Origin: an uncultured Saprospiraceae bacterium | Lineage (GTDB): Bacteria; Bacteroidota; Bacteroidia; Chitinophagales; Saprospiraceae | DNA length: 64,000 nt | Assembly (NCBI GenBank): GCA_937921775.1 | Contig: CAKZUK010000001.1 | Span: 88,429-152,428 of the forward strand | Reading direction: 5' to 3' | Shown here: piece by piece, positions 30,221-39,978 of the stretch | How positions within the stretch are numbered: the first letter of the stretch is position 1 | Layout of the letters: each line of letters starts with the position of its first letter | Notes under the pieces: generated by a model | The model's input: the letters and a program-made list of their open reading frames with translations, nothing else | What the model was told of the DNA's origin: nothing | The model's database searches: none | Made by a program: the position numbers and the translations under genes

Positions 30221-30820
30221 ATGAATAAATTTGATTTTGGTGAAGATTATACACTGGAGAATGATCGCGTATTGTTACGCCCACTTTTGGAAACAGACTT
30301 AGAACATCTACTGCCTTTTGCTATAAACGAAACTACCTTGTGGCAATATTCATTAACTTCTGCAGCAGGAGAAGAGGGAATGAAAAATTATATTGCAAAA
30401 GCATTGCTTGCTCGTGCAAATAAAGATTCTTATCCTTTCATCGTATTCGATAAAGCTACAAATGAGTACGCAGGATCCAGTCGATTTTATGATTACCAAT
30501 CCATTCATAACACTACGCAGTTGGGCTACACTTGGTATGGCAAGGCATTTCAGGGGACAGGATTGAACCGAAATAGCAAACTCTTGCTGCTTAATTTTGC
30601 TTTTGACAAGATGGATGTACAGCGAGTTGAATTTAGGGCAGATAATAATAATGGTAGATCAATTGCTGCGATGAAAGGAATCGGTTGCACCGTTGAAGGT
30701 ATACTTCGTTCTAATTGTGCGGATGCCCAAGGAGGACGTCGGGATAGTATTATATTGAGCATTTTACGGGAGGAGTGGTTTGCGGGGAAGAGTCTATCCC
30801 TAAGGCAGAGCTGTAAATGA
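30221..30820 (+). CDS. GNAT-family N-acetyltransferase
   Basis: 'VLLRPLLETDLEHLLPFA', 'LGYTWYGKAFQGTGLNRNSKLLLLNFAFDKMDVQRVEFRADNNNGRS'. Confidence 0.93.
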   Translation: MNKFDFGEDYTLENDRVLLRPLLETDLEHLLPFAINETTLWQYSLTSAAGEEGMKNYIAKALLARANKDSYPFIVFDKATNEYAGSSRFYDYQSIHNTTQLGYTWYGKAFQGTGLNRNSKLLLLNFAFDKMDVQRVEFRADNNNGRSIAAMKGIGCTVEGILRSNCADAQGGRRDSIILSILREEWFAGKSLSLRQSCK

Positions 30821-30874
30821 GCAAGGCTTGATAAATCTTATTTATAAGTCGATTTAATCTACGAAATAAAAACT

Positions 30875-31294
30875 ATGTCAAATATAACATTCGAAACAGA
30901 AAAAGAAAAAATGGATATTGATCTGATTCATCAATTCCTGACCAAGAGTTATTGGGCTAAAGGAAGAACAAAAGAGGTGGTGCAAATCAGTATGAAAAAC
31001 TCACATAACTTTGGGATTTTTAAAGATGGTAAACAAGTTGGCTTTGCGAGAGTGATAACTGATCTTGCAATCTATGCTTATTTGATGGATGTTTTTATTG
31101 TTGAATCAGAAAGAGGGGCTGGCTATGGCAAAGATTTGGTGCGATACATCATGGAGTATCCGGCTTTTCATGGTTTAAAAAAATGGACTTTAGGAACGAG
31201 AGATGCAGATGGTTTGTATGAGCAGTTTGGCTTTAAGAAATTTGATGGGTCTTATATTTTTATGGAAAAGAGTAGAGGGATGGGGGAGAATTAG
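30875..31294 (+). CDS. GNAT-family N-acetyltransferase
   Basis: 'VGFARVITDLAIYAYLMDVFIVESERGAGYGKDLVRYIMEYPAF...LYEQFGF'. Confidence 0.92.
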   Translation: MSNITFETEKEKMDIDLIHQFLTKSYWAKGRTKEVVQISMKNSHNFGIFKDGKQVGFARVITDLAIYAYLMDVFIVESERGAGYGKDLVRYIMEYPAFHGLKKWTLGTRDADGLYEQFGFKKFDGSYIFMEKSRGMGEN

Positions 31295-31347
31295 AATGGG
31301 AATTAGAATTTCTTGCGAGCTTGGGGGGATTTGTGTTAGGAGTACAT

Positions 31348-32178
31348 CTAAGTCGATTGCGCAGCTTCCATTTGTTTGGCAAGTTTGGCGAGGTGATTTG
31401 GAGAAGTGGGGCCTTCCGGAATCAAACGATGCATAACAATTGCCGCAGTTACAGCACCAAGTAAAGGAGCAAGGAAACTACCAACTAGAGGAATCATCAT
31501 CATCATGTAACTTACGAATCCAATTCCAAGAGCGACTCCGGAAAAAGATTTACTAAATTTAAGACTTTCTTTAATGGTGAGGTGGTATGCTTCATTATAG
31601 TTGTCGAGCATCAGGAATCCGAGGAAATAACATTGCATGATCAGTACCAAAGGCGCTTTAATAAAATCCAATCCAAATATCGATACAATAATGGTGATCG
31701 CTAAAGTTAAAAACCATTCAGTAACGGCACAATGTATAGCGACTTTGAGCATGCGCTTTTCTGCTTTCCAAAAGGCTTTGAAAGTGGTGTCGAAATTTTG
31801 ATTGGTTTTGATTTCTAGTGTACGGCGAGCGAAATGGAAAATGACAACTTCCATTAGAATGAAAACAATATACTTGAAGTAAGAGCTAGACACAAAGTCA
31901 GCGCCCATACTAGAAATATCACTTACGGATGAGCTTAATGATTGATAAGCGGCAGTAAAATCTTGAGCGTCAAATACTTCGGTTATTCTCCCTACTGTTC
32001 CATAAGCATACCAAGCTAAAATTATTGCAACAATGACTAAGGCTTTGGATAACCAACCATACTGATCCATTCCTCTCCAAAGCTTGTTCGTTTGGATAAA
32101 TTGAACGGCTTCTTTGTAAGTGAACAGACTTATGGGGAAGTTAGTAAGGACTTCTCGTATGCTGAATTTGGTTTCCAT
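31348..32178 (-). CDS. EI24-like integral membrane protein
   Basis: Multi-TM; 'LGFLMLDNYNEAYHLTIKESLKFSKSFSGVALGIGFVSYMMMMIPLVGSFLAPLLGAVTAAI' resembles the EI24/CysZ-like family. Confidence 0.65.
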   Translation of the reverse strand: METKFSIREVLTNFPISLFTYKEAVQFIQTNKLWRGMDQYGWLSKALVIVAIILAWYAYGTVGRITEVFDAQDFTAAYQSLSSSVSDISSMGADFVSSSYFKYIVFILMEVVIFHFARRTLEIKTNQNFDTTFKAFWKAEKRMLKVAIHCAVTEWFLTLAITIIVSIFGLDFIKAPLVLIMQCYFLGFLMLDNYNEAYHLTIKESLKFSKSFSGVALGIGFVSYMMMMIPLVGSFLAPLLGAVTAAIVMHRLIPEGPTSPNHLAKLAKQMEAAQST

Positions 32179-32399
32179 ATTGTAAATTAATGAAGATGGC
32201 TTACAATTCCAAATGAAATCAAGCATCTTGTTAATTTTTGGCTATTGGAATAATCAAAAAGGTATTACTTTCGTTAGGTTTTAACTTGGAATACGAAAGT
32301 CTTAAGTACTCCTTTATAGTATTAAAATCCTATAAATTAATTAGGCCACTGCGGTAATTTAAATGATTGAAATTTGTGGTTGATGCTCAAAATGATCTT

Positions 32400-33518
32400 A
32401 TGCGAATAATATTGATGCTTTTACTTAGCTTTTTAACGGTTGATGCCATTGCTCAAAAAGACAGTTCATGGTTGAAAGTCAGTTTACTTACCTGTGATAT
32501 AGGAGATGAGGCTTACGCTGCATTTGGACACTGCGCTATTCGAGTGATTGATAAAAAGCGGAACAAAGATATTACCTTTGATTATGGAATATTTGATTTT
32601 GATACACCGAATTTCGTTTGGCGATTTATGCGAGGAAGTTTGGATTACAAAGTAGCTGATCGGAGAACGAATCGATTTATGCGTGAATATATTCGAGATG
32701 ACCGGGGGGTGATTGAACAACAATTTAATTTGCCAGAGGAAGAGTTGGTCAAGATGTATAATTTTTTAGTTGAGAACGAAAAGCCGGAAAATCGATACTA
32801 TAAATACAATTTTTTGCATGATAATTGTGCGACCCGACTACGGGATATAGTCAATGGTTTGGAAGTCAGTCCTGGAAAGCCTGTTGCCGAATTAACGGAT
32901 ACTTATCGAAATTATTTGCATGCTCATTTGCCCAATAAACCATGGTTGAAGTTTGGGATAGATATATTGCTTGGTGCAAATACTGATCGAGTGATGAGCT
33001 ATGATGAGCGAATGTTTCTACCAAGAAACCTGTCTGAGAATTTAAGTTATTATGTTTTTGATAATGAGGGGAGGAAAGAGAAGGTACTCGGTCCAGCAGT
33101 TTCAATTGTTCCAGCTCAAAAAAAAGAACCTAGTTTTTCTTTCTTTCAACCACTTATTGTACTTGTATTTATATTGTTGTTAGTCGTAGCTTTGGTTCGT
33201 TGGAAACCAAAAATGAGTAAATGGCTGTTCTTATTTTACTGTTTAGTTTATGGACTTGCTGGTTGTTTATTGTTTTTCCTTTGGTTTGCAACAGAGCATA
33301 CTGCAACTCGAATGAACTGGAATTTACTTTGGGCTAATCCGCTTTATCTTTTATTCTTTTTGCCTTCTAAGAATCTTAAATCGGTATTGACTAAAGTTGC
33401 AATGGGGCTAAATATTGTAATCCTTTTATTCTGGTGGTGCTTGCCGCAAGAGATTAATTTAGCTGTTTTACCTTTGCTTGCGATGTTCTTATTTTTGCTA
33501 TATGCTACAGAGTATTAA
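32400..33518 (+). CDS. DUF4105 (Lnb N-terminal-like) domain membrane protein
   Basis: 'LLTCDIGDEAYAAFGHCAIRVID...FDYGIFDFDTPNFVWRFMRGSLDY', 'NFLHDNCATRLRDI'; C-terminal TM segments. Confidence 0.88.
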   Translation: MRIILMLLLSFLTVDAIAQKDSSWLKVSLLTCDIGDEAYAAFGHCAIRVIDKKRNKDITFDYGIFDFDTPNFVWRFMRGSLDYKVADRRTNRFMREYIRDDRGVIEQQFNLPEEELVKMYNFLVENEKPENRYYKYNFLHDNCATRLRDIVNGLEVSPGKPVAELTDTYRNYLHAHLPNKPWLKFGIDILLGANTDRVMSYDERMFLPRNLSENLSYYVFDNEGRKEKVLGPAVSIVPAQKKEPSFSFFQPLIVLVFILLLVVALVRWKPKMSKWLFLFYCLVYGLAGCLLFFLWFATEHTATRMNWNLLWANPLYLLFFLPSKNLKSVLTKVAMGLNIVILLFWWCLPQEINLAVLPLLAMFLFLLYATEY

Positions 33519-33641
33519 GTAATGTGCTTGGACTAAATTAAATTATAGTTTACTCACTGAGTCTTTTAGTCCTACTTTTCCCAAATATTAGGCTACAGTC
33601 CAAAGGATGAAGACTAATATTTAGTCAATTTGAAGACCTGC

Positions 33642-34628
33642 TTAATTCCCAAAAGAAAAGCTCTTGACACCTTTAACGTCAGGCATTGCCATAAAAACTG
33701 AACCAGCGTTTGGATACTTAGTCATTTCTTCCGTTGACATGTCCACAGAGGCAGTAGTGATGTAGAGCACATCTAGATTTGGGCCACCAAAAGCACAAGC
33801 GGTAACGTTGTGAGCAGGTACTTCAATCTTTCGAATCAGCTCTCCAGTTTGAGGATTGAAATTAGCGACAGCGTTGCCATTCCAAAGTCCGACCCAGAGC
33901 ATATCGTTCTCATCTATGGTCATGCCATCAGGATAACCCAGAGAAGTAGGAACCTCAACGGCAATACGTTCATTGGAAATATCGCCGGTAGTTAAGTCAT
34001 AATCATAAGCTCGAATGAAGCCAGTTGGAGTATCAATATAATACATTGTTTTTTGATCTTTGGTCCAAACGATTCCGTTAGAGATCGTGATACTGTCCAG
34101 CATTTTAGTGGCAGTACCATCGTGATCGATGCGGTATAGGTTTGCTCTGCCAGTGATTTGTTCGAGGTGCATGGAGCCTACCCAAAGTCTGCCTGCAGGA
34201 TCGCATTTTCCGTCGTTGAAACGGTTCTCAGGTTGATCAGTTTCTACTTTCGTAAAAAGCTTGATGTCTCCAGTAAGTGTGTTGATGTTGTACATTCCAT
34301 CTTCTAAAGCAATGAGGGCAGATTCTTTTCCGGAAGGAACAACTGTACCAATCCTAGAGGGAGTTGGGAATGATCGGTTCACTTTAGTTTCAGGGTTATA
34401 GATGTGTAACATTTTTCCTTCAATATCAACCCAGAAAAATTCTTGTGTTTGATGATTCCAGAGCGCGCCTTCTCCAAGTTGAGCTTTTATTTTGTATTCT
34501 AGAATTGCTTTATTTGGATCCATTTTATTAGACACTTTTTCAGTTTCCTTTTTGGGAGGAGTGGGGGAACTGGAGCAGTTGTAAAATAGTATTGAAATTA
34601 GAGGAAGGAGGAATATCAATTTTTTCAT
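33642..34628 (-). CDS. SMP-30/gluconolactonase/LRE family lipoprotein
   Basis: 'LGEGALWNHQTQEFFWVDIEGKMLHIYNP', 'RFNDGKCDPAGRLWVGSM', 'YPDGMTIDENDMLWVGLWNG'. Confidence 0.92.
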   Translation of the reverse strand: MKKLIFLLPLISILFYNCSSSPTPPKKETEKVSNKMDPNKAILEYKIKAQLGEGALWNHQTQEFFWVDIEGKMLHIYNPETKVNRSFPTPSRIGTVVPSGKESALIALEDGMYNINTLTGDIKLFTKVETDQPENRFNDGKCDPAGRLWVGSMHLEQITGRANLYRIDHDGTATKMLDSITISNGIVWTKDQKTMYYIDTPTGFIRAYDYDLTTGDISNERIAVEVPTSLGYPDGMTIDENDMLWVGLWNGNAVANFNPQTGELIRKIEVPAHNVTACAFGGPNLDVLYITTASVDMSTEEMTKYPNAGSVFMAMPDVKGVKSFSFGN

Positions 34629-34738
34629 AAGAACTTCTAATAGTTTTGATTATGCGAAAGCATGAAGATAAGTAAATTTGAAAAAAGATAGGAATATATA
34701 TTCTTTTAGAAGTTTAGAATATATTAAGAAGTTGAGGG

Positions 34739-34923
34739 AAATCATTTGAGCGTCTGACGAAAGTCCTTAGCTAGTAGGCCTTTCGTTGTTGGCTTCCCTT
34801 TAAGAGGTGTGCCCGCCAGGCGAATAAGCGCTAGCCTTAATACAGATCGACAGGTTTGAAGGAAGTCAACAACTAAGATTTAATTGCTAACAGCAGGCCA
34901 TTTGTCAGAAACTCAAATCATTT
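34739..34923. repeat. ~185-bp element bounded by long imperfect inverted repeats (MITE-like or structured RNA)
   Basis: Left AAATCATTTGAGCGTCTGACGAAAG vs reverse complement of right AAATGATTTGAGTTTCTGACAAATG; inner arms GTTGTTGGCTTCC vs GTTGTTGACTTCC. Confidence 0.7.
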
Positions 34924-34961
34924 AGAAGAGCAACAAATGATTGAGAGAGTTTATAAAATTA

Positions 34962-34989
34962 GAAAAGCCCCTTAAAAAAGGAGCTTTTC
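34962..34989 (-). terminator. Terminator of the RRM protein gene
   Basis: GAAAAGCCCCTTAAAAAAGGAGCTTTTC hairpin ~50 bp past the stop codon. Confidence 0.75.
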
Positions 34990-35039
34990 ATAAAACATTA
35001 AATATTTTGAATTGGCTGCTATGATAGCAACCTTATATT

Positions 35040-35360
35040 CTAGTATCTTTTGTTGTAGCCGCCTCCGCCGCCACCACCGTATCCACCACCTCCGCCTCCG
35101 CGGTTGCTGTTACGATTTTCTCTAGGTTCTGCAACTTTAGCAACGATAGTTCTACCATCCATCTCTTGATCATTCAAACCGTTGATTGCATTTTGTCCTT
35201 CTTCATCAGAAGCCATTTCAACAAAACCAAATCCCTTTGATTTTCCAGAAAACTTGTCCATAATGATTTTAACTGAGTCTACTGCACCATATTCTTCAAA
35301 TGCTGCTTGTAGAGTTGACTCGCTTGTGTCAAAGTTTAACTTTGCTACGAAAATATTCAT
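35040..35360 (-). CDS. RNA recognition motif (RRM) protein with Gly-rich tail
   Basis: RNP2 'NIFVAKLNF', RNP1 'KSKGFGFVEM', tail 'RGGGGGGYGGGGGGGYNKRY'. Confidence 0.95.
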   Translation of the reverse strand: MNIFVAKLNFDTSESTLQAAFEEYGAVDSVKIIMDKFSGKSKGFGFVEMASDEEGQNAINGLNDQEMDGRTIVAKVAEPRENRNSNRGGGGGGYGGGGGGGYNKRY

Positions 35361-35440
35361 AAATAAAAATTTAAAAAAAAATAAAAAATTTCAAGTAGCA
35401 TTATCAATTATAAGTATAAACTTTACCGAGTAGCTACCCA

Positions 35441-35479
35441 ATCTAACACATGTTAGATAAAGTTGATCAATACAACTTT
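35441..35479 (-). promoter_or_regulatory. Two inverted repeats upstream of the RRM gene (candidate 5'-UTR regulatory element)
   Basis: ATCTAACA-CA-TGTTAGAT (8-bp arms) at 35441-35458 and AAAGTTG-ATCAATA-CAACTTT (7-bp arms) at 35459-35479. Confidence 0.5.
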
Positions 35480-35712
35480 CAGGTACAAAGCTATGTTATT
35501 AATTTGACTAATGCTTGTTTTTGTTTAAAAATATATTAAAAATTTACATTTGATACATATTATTGATGGTTTTTGTATGTTTTGCAAGGACATAATTCCT
35601 TCAAACAAGCTAAAAGCTGCGGTTTATCACTGTTTTAGCAACTAAATTTGGTTGCTATTGTTTTATAATTAAACTTCAATTGTGTTATTTCTACACCAAA
35701 AAGCATCAGAAT

Positions 35713-36198
35713 ATGGTCATTCAAGAGCCAGCGCCTAGTACAAGTTGTATAGGTACATGTCTTAAAAAGACAGATTACGTGGATACTTTCTCTACTACGA
35801 ATCACAGTGATTCCTTAGCTACTATTACTACTAAAATATTTGCTACTGCGCCAGGTTGGGTTAAAGCTTTGATGGGTTTACGGAATGCCTTGGTTAAGGT
35901 ACTAGGTTTGAAAACTGACTTTCCTGAAGCAAAAGATCAACGATTTGAAGAGGGTGGGAGACTTGCCTTTTTTAAAATCTATGAAATCCATGACAATGAA
36001 ATTTTGCTAGGGGAAGATGATTCGCATCTTAATTTTAGAGTGAGTATATTCGATTCTAAAGAAGCTGAGAATAATATTAAAGTAACCACATTGGTGCAAT
36101 ACAATAATACTTTGGGTAAACTCTACTTTGCAGTGGTTAAGCCTTTCCATATGATCATTGTGAAGAAGATGGTGAGGAATGCTTTTGTTAAGGATTAA
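35713..36198 (+). CDS. DUF2867-like protein
   Basis: 'YVDTFSTTN...APGWVKALMGLRNALVKVLGLKTD...LLGEDDSHLNFRVSI...TLGKLYFAVVKPFHMIIVKKMV'. Confidence 0.8.
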   Translation: MVIQEPAPSTSCIGTCLKKTDYVDTFSTTNHSDSLATITTKIFATAPGWVKALMGLRNALVKVLGLKTDFPEAKDQRFEEGGRLAFFKIYEIHDNEILLGEDDSHLNFRVSIFDSKEAENNIKVTTLVQYNNTLGKLYFAVVKPFHMIIVKKMVRNAFVKD

Positions 36199-36201
36199 TA
36201 T

Positions 36202-37002
36202 TTACGTCACATCTCTTTGTCGCTCCTTCCAATATCCTAGTGCAACAAATAGGACAAAAAAAGCAATACTTATATATTCAACCTTGTTGAAAAAGGTACC
36301 CGTATCTTTATTTAAAGTACTGTGAATGATATCTAGATCATTGACCAAAGCAGCTTGCGAATATGGGAAATGAAGGCCGTATTTTGATCCAGATATATAG
36401 ATAAAAAGTCCAATAATAAAGCCCATTATTCCAACCATTATAGGTATGAGGAAATTTTTGAAATGCAAACTCAAGCAATATTGAAGTCCTACTACTGAGA
36501 GTATTCCAATCATCAAGTGTGTAAATCGTGGGATTAATTCTCCCATGTTTGGAAAGTAATACTGAAACTCAAATTCAGGAAAAATCAATGACATGAAATA
36601 ACCTAATACAAGTGCGGAAAGAAAATAAACGATGATGCTTGTAAATATTAAAAGGAGTATAACAGCCAGTTTCGAAAAATAAATATAGGCACGCTTCAGG
36701 GGCATACTGTAAAGTCTTTTCCAGGTATCGCTTTGATGTTCTAGGTTGACGACAAAACTATTGGTCAAAACAATGATAGGAAGTAAAATGAAAACAGAAA
36801 AGATATCACTGGTTAATTTGTAAAAATAGCCCCATGGGTTTACGTTTAAAGTCGTATTGTGATAAGGCGATGTCAAAAAAGAAATCGTAATCATAATAGG
36901 TACAAGGATACCTCCAAAAAGAATAAGCCATCTTAGTGGTGTACTTTTAAGTTTGTACAATTCAGCATGGAAGCATCTGATAAATAGTAGAAGCATCGAC
37001 AT
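36202..37002 (-). CDS. ABC-2 type transporter permease (lantibiotic-immunity-like topology)
   Basis: 'CFHAELYKLKSTPLRWLILFGGILVPIMIT', 'HQSDTWKRLYSMPLKRAYIYFSKL'. Confidence 0.8.
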   Translation of the reverse strand: MSMLLLFIRCFHAELYKLKSTPLRWLILFGGILVPIMITISFLTSPYHNTTLNVNPWGYFYKLTSDIFSVFILLPIIVLTNSFVVNLEHQSDTWKRLYSMPLKRAYIYFSKLAVILLLIFTSIIVYFLSALVLGYFMSLIFPEFEFQYYFPNMGELIPRFTHLMIGILSVVGLQYCLSLHFKNFLIPIMVGIMGFIIGLFIYISGSKYGLHFPYSQAALVNDLDIIHSTLNKDTGTFFNKVEYISIAFFVLFVALGYWKERQRDVT

Positions 37003-37913
37003 TATTGATCGGAGTTTGTGATGTCAATAAATAGATTTTCCAGATTGTTTTTTTCCAGCCTTACTTCATAAATATTAATCTTATTACGTACTAATGTTTC
37101 AATGATAATTGGAATGTCGTTTTCATCTTGAACATCGACTTTAATAGTATCGGTATCATTGAGGTTTGCTATAAACTGTGTTTTCAATAAGTCGATTACT
37201 TTTTGAGGATGATCCACTTTTAGATTTACTTGGAGGTTTTTCTTTTTTAATAATTCTAATTCTTGTATCGATCCTTGGAATACCATCTTTCCATCTTTTA
37301 TGATACCAACGCTTGTTGCAATTAGCTCAATTTCATTTAACAAATGGCTGGAAAGAAAAATAGTTTTTCCTTCGTTTTGTAAATTTTTAATTATGTTTCT
37401 AATCTCAATTATTCCAGTAGGATCTAGACCGCTCGTTGGCTCATCTAGTATGAGAAGTTCGGGGTCGTTGAGCAATGCCATGGCTAGTCCGAGTCGTTGT
37501 TTCATACCGGTGGAGTATGCCTTTGTTTTTTTATCTTTTTGTGTCCTTAGATTTACGAGATGTAGTACTTCTGTTATTTTAGCATAAGGAATGTTAAGAT
37601 ATTTACAAACTAACTTCAAGTTTTGATAGCCCGTCAAGTGTGAGTATATCGCAGGAGATTCAATAAGGGATCCTACGTTTTTTAATATTTCGGGATTGCT
37701 TATTTTTATTGCTTGATTAAAAAGTTGAATGTTGCCTTTACTTGGTTTTATTAGTCCGAGGATACTTCGGATAGTGGTTGTTTTGCCAGCACCATTGGCT
37801 CCGAGGAAACCATATATTGCTCCACGCGGCACCTGCAAGCTTAGGTTGTTGAGGACCTGTTTGCCTTTTTGGTAGGAGTAAGAGAGCTCGTTGATGGAGA
37901 TGATGTTGGACAT
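37002..37913 (-). CDS. ABC transporter ATP-binding protein (BcrA/NatA-like)
   Basis: Walker A 'GANGAGKTTT', signature 'YSTGMKQRLGLA', Walker B 'LLILDEPTSGLDP'. Confidence 0.95.
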   Translation of the reverse strand: MSNIISINELSYSYQKGKQVLNNLSLQVPRGAIYGFLGANGAGKTTTIRSILGLIKPSKGNIQLFNQAIKISNPEILKNVGSLIESPAIYSHLTGYQNLKLVCKYLNIPYAKITEVLHLVNLRTQKDKKTKAYSTGMKQRLGLAMALLNDPELLILDEPTSGLDPTGIIEIRNIIKNLQNEGKTIFLSSHLLNEIELIATSVGIIKDGKMVFQGSIQELELLKKKNLQVNLKVDHPQKVIDLLKTQFIANLNDTDTIKVDVQDENDIPIIIETLVRNKINIYEVRLEKNNLENLFIDITNSDQ

Positions 37914-38030
37914 TAGTTTGTTGTTAATATTTAGATTTTGTCAAATTAATGCATTGGATCGTAGTCATCATTTTAATGCTGATTTCAAACAAAATAGTCA
38001 TTATAGTTGAAGCTGTAATTAATGAAGCTT

Positions 38031-38101
38031 TGATTCTGATTCTGATTCTGATTCTGACTCTGACTCTGACTCTGACTCTGACTCTGATTTTGACTCTGAC
38101 T
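38031..38101. repeat. Hexanucleotide microsatellite (TCTGAY)n, ~11-12 units
   Basis: tgattctgattctgattctgattctgactctgac... read directly. Confidence 0.95.
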
Positions 38102-38622
38102 TCAAATTCAATAGTAAGTATATCTGAGAATTAGCTGGGGCTTTTGGAAGGGTGGGACCCACCCATCCACCGCCGCCTCCGAAAAATCGGAGCAAAAAAT
38201 CAATAAATTTGCATACCTCTGGCTCCCCTTCATGAGCCATTTTATGGTACTAGGTTACTGAATAAAGAATTCTTTAGCGATCGTCTACTAATAAGCGTTG
38301 TTTTTATACTAAATTCCATAACTGGATATTTTATATTTGTTTTAAGTTCTTGAGTTTTATTTTTTAAATAGCTGATATACAGGTGTTTGTGCTGCAGTTT
38401 TAATCGACTAATAGTTGGAAAATAAATTCGTATTACATGACTTAAGAAAAGTTCTATACCGATTCCCTAATGGTCAATCGTTCACGGAATTGAGCTTACA
38501 ATAGATTGAAATGATTCGACTCTAGCAAACTAATCATTTATTCCAATATCGACACATTCGAATGAAGCTGACTAGTACAGTGGCCTTCTTCAGTAGACCT
38601 AGAGACACAAGGATTTATCTCC

Positions 38623-39786
38623 TCAGTGCAGTGATCTCATAAGCACTCGTTTCAACACAAACTCAGCTGATTTATTCGTACAATTCATGGCCACTGCTAC
38701 ATCATATTCTGGAACATAAATAACGCTCGACCCCAAAATCCCTCCATGCGTATACGCTTTTGTACCAAATATGTCGATGACCTTAAACCCAAATCGATAA
38801 TCTGTATTTGGGTTAGCTAATGAGTTCCGATTATTTTTTAAATGTTTATAAACATAAGCTTCAGGTAAAGGAGGTTTTTCCAAAAGCAATTTAATAGTTG
38901 CTGGATTTTTGAAAACCTGATTGCTAAATAGAAGTTGATAAAAAACAGCTACATCACGAGCAGTCGCTGCAAGTCCTCCACCGCCATAAGCATCGTTTGT
39001 AGAACTGAAAGGGTAGGTGTCAATATTTGCAAAATGTTGATGTACCATATCTGTAATTCCTGTAGGTTGATCTTCGGAATGTTTCCACCAAGTTGTATGT
39101 AAACCCAGTTTTTCAAAACCAAGTAATGTGCGAACAGCACTTCCAAGATCTTGACCTGTCAGTTTTTCAATAATAGCTCCCAACAAAATGTAACCGGTAT
39201 CAGAGTATTGATATACTTTTCCTGGTTTGCCATATGGTTTTCCTTTTTCCATGGCGCGTGTCAATTGCTCATCACGTGTCCAAATATGTTCTGGATTATC
39301 AATGACCATTTTGGTATAATCGCCATCTGTGCCATAGTCAAACAAACCACTTGTATGTGTGGCGCAATGACGAAGGGTGATTTCCATTGGCTTGTAGCCA
39401 CCAGCGTTTAATTGCTGATTAAACTTATCCGACAGGTATTTACCGATTGGTTCGTCTATAGAAAGTAGTCCATCTTCATGTAAACGAAGTATGGATGCTG
39501 CCACATACGTTTTGGTGATACTTGAAATTAAAAAACCGTGATCTTTTGTCAGAATAGGAAAGGTATCCTTGTCTGCGAAACCGGATGCTCCGCTCCAGGA
39601 TAATTTCTTTCTAGGTGCTTCCACATGCAAGTTGATACCGTAAAGATAATTTTTAATTGAGGTAGCTTCATCAATTATATATTGGAAATCTGCTTCTGGA
39701 TTATCCGTATAGTATGCTTTTTGGCAAGAAGCGGAGAGCAATAAAATTGCAAGAATAAAGCCCAGATGTTTCCAGTTTAGGTGCAT
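38623..39786 (-). CDS. Serine hydrolase / beta-lactamase-like (class C fold) lipoprotein
   Basis: SxxK 'ISSITKTYVAASI', Yxx 'YSDTGYILLGAIIEKLTG', 'THGGILGSSVIYVPEY'. Confidence 0.9.
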   Translation of the reverse strand: MHLNWKHLGFILAILLLSASCQKAYYTDNPEADFQYIIDEATSIKNYLYGINLHVEAPRKKLSWSGASGFADKDTFPILTKDHGFLISSITKTYVAASILRLHEDGLLSIDEPIGKYLSDKFNQQLNAGGYKPMEITLRHCATHTSGLFDYGTDGDYTKMVIDNPEHIWTRDEQLTRAMEKGKPYGKPGKVYQYSDTGYILLGAIIEKLTGQDLGSAVRTLLGFEKLGLHTTWWKHSEDQPTGITDMVHQHFANIDTYPFSSTNDAYGGGGLAATARDVAVFYQLLFSNQVFKNPATIKLLLEKPPLPEAYVYKHLKNNRNSLANPNTDYRFGFKVIDIFGTKAYTHGGILGSSVIYVPEYDVAVAMNCTNKSAEFVLKRVLMRSLH

Positions 39787-39978
39787 TTTTTGAATAAATA
39801 ATTTGAAAATAGAAGTACTTTGTAATTCAAAGTTACTATTTGTTTCTTAATATTCCAAATGGAGCTTGGGCTTCAGGTCAGACTTGAAATTTAGGGATGC
39901 GGCCTAAGTAACTGTCCGATTTGAGAGGTAAACATTTAGTTAATCCTTATCCCTTAGTAAAAGGGGAGAGGCGATATT

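Noticed and set aside
36202-37913. ABC transporter as the dedicated GG-peptide exporter
   Set aside because: No C39 peptidase domain and no TM-ATPase fusion, so it cannot by itself cleave GG leaders
38031-38101. CRISPR-like array of short repeats
   Set aside because: Units are contiguous 6-bp repeats without spacers; a microsatellite
38019-38240. ORF with SESESESE tail (minus) and LTLTLT ORF (plus)
   Set aside because: Both are translations of the hexanucleotide microsatellite; no independent coding evidence
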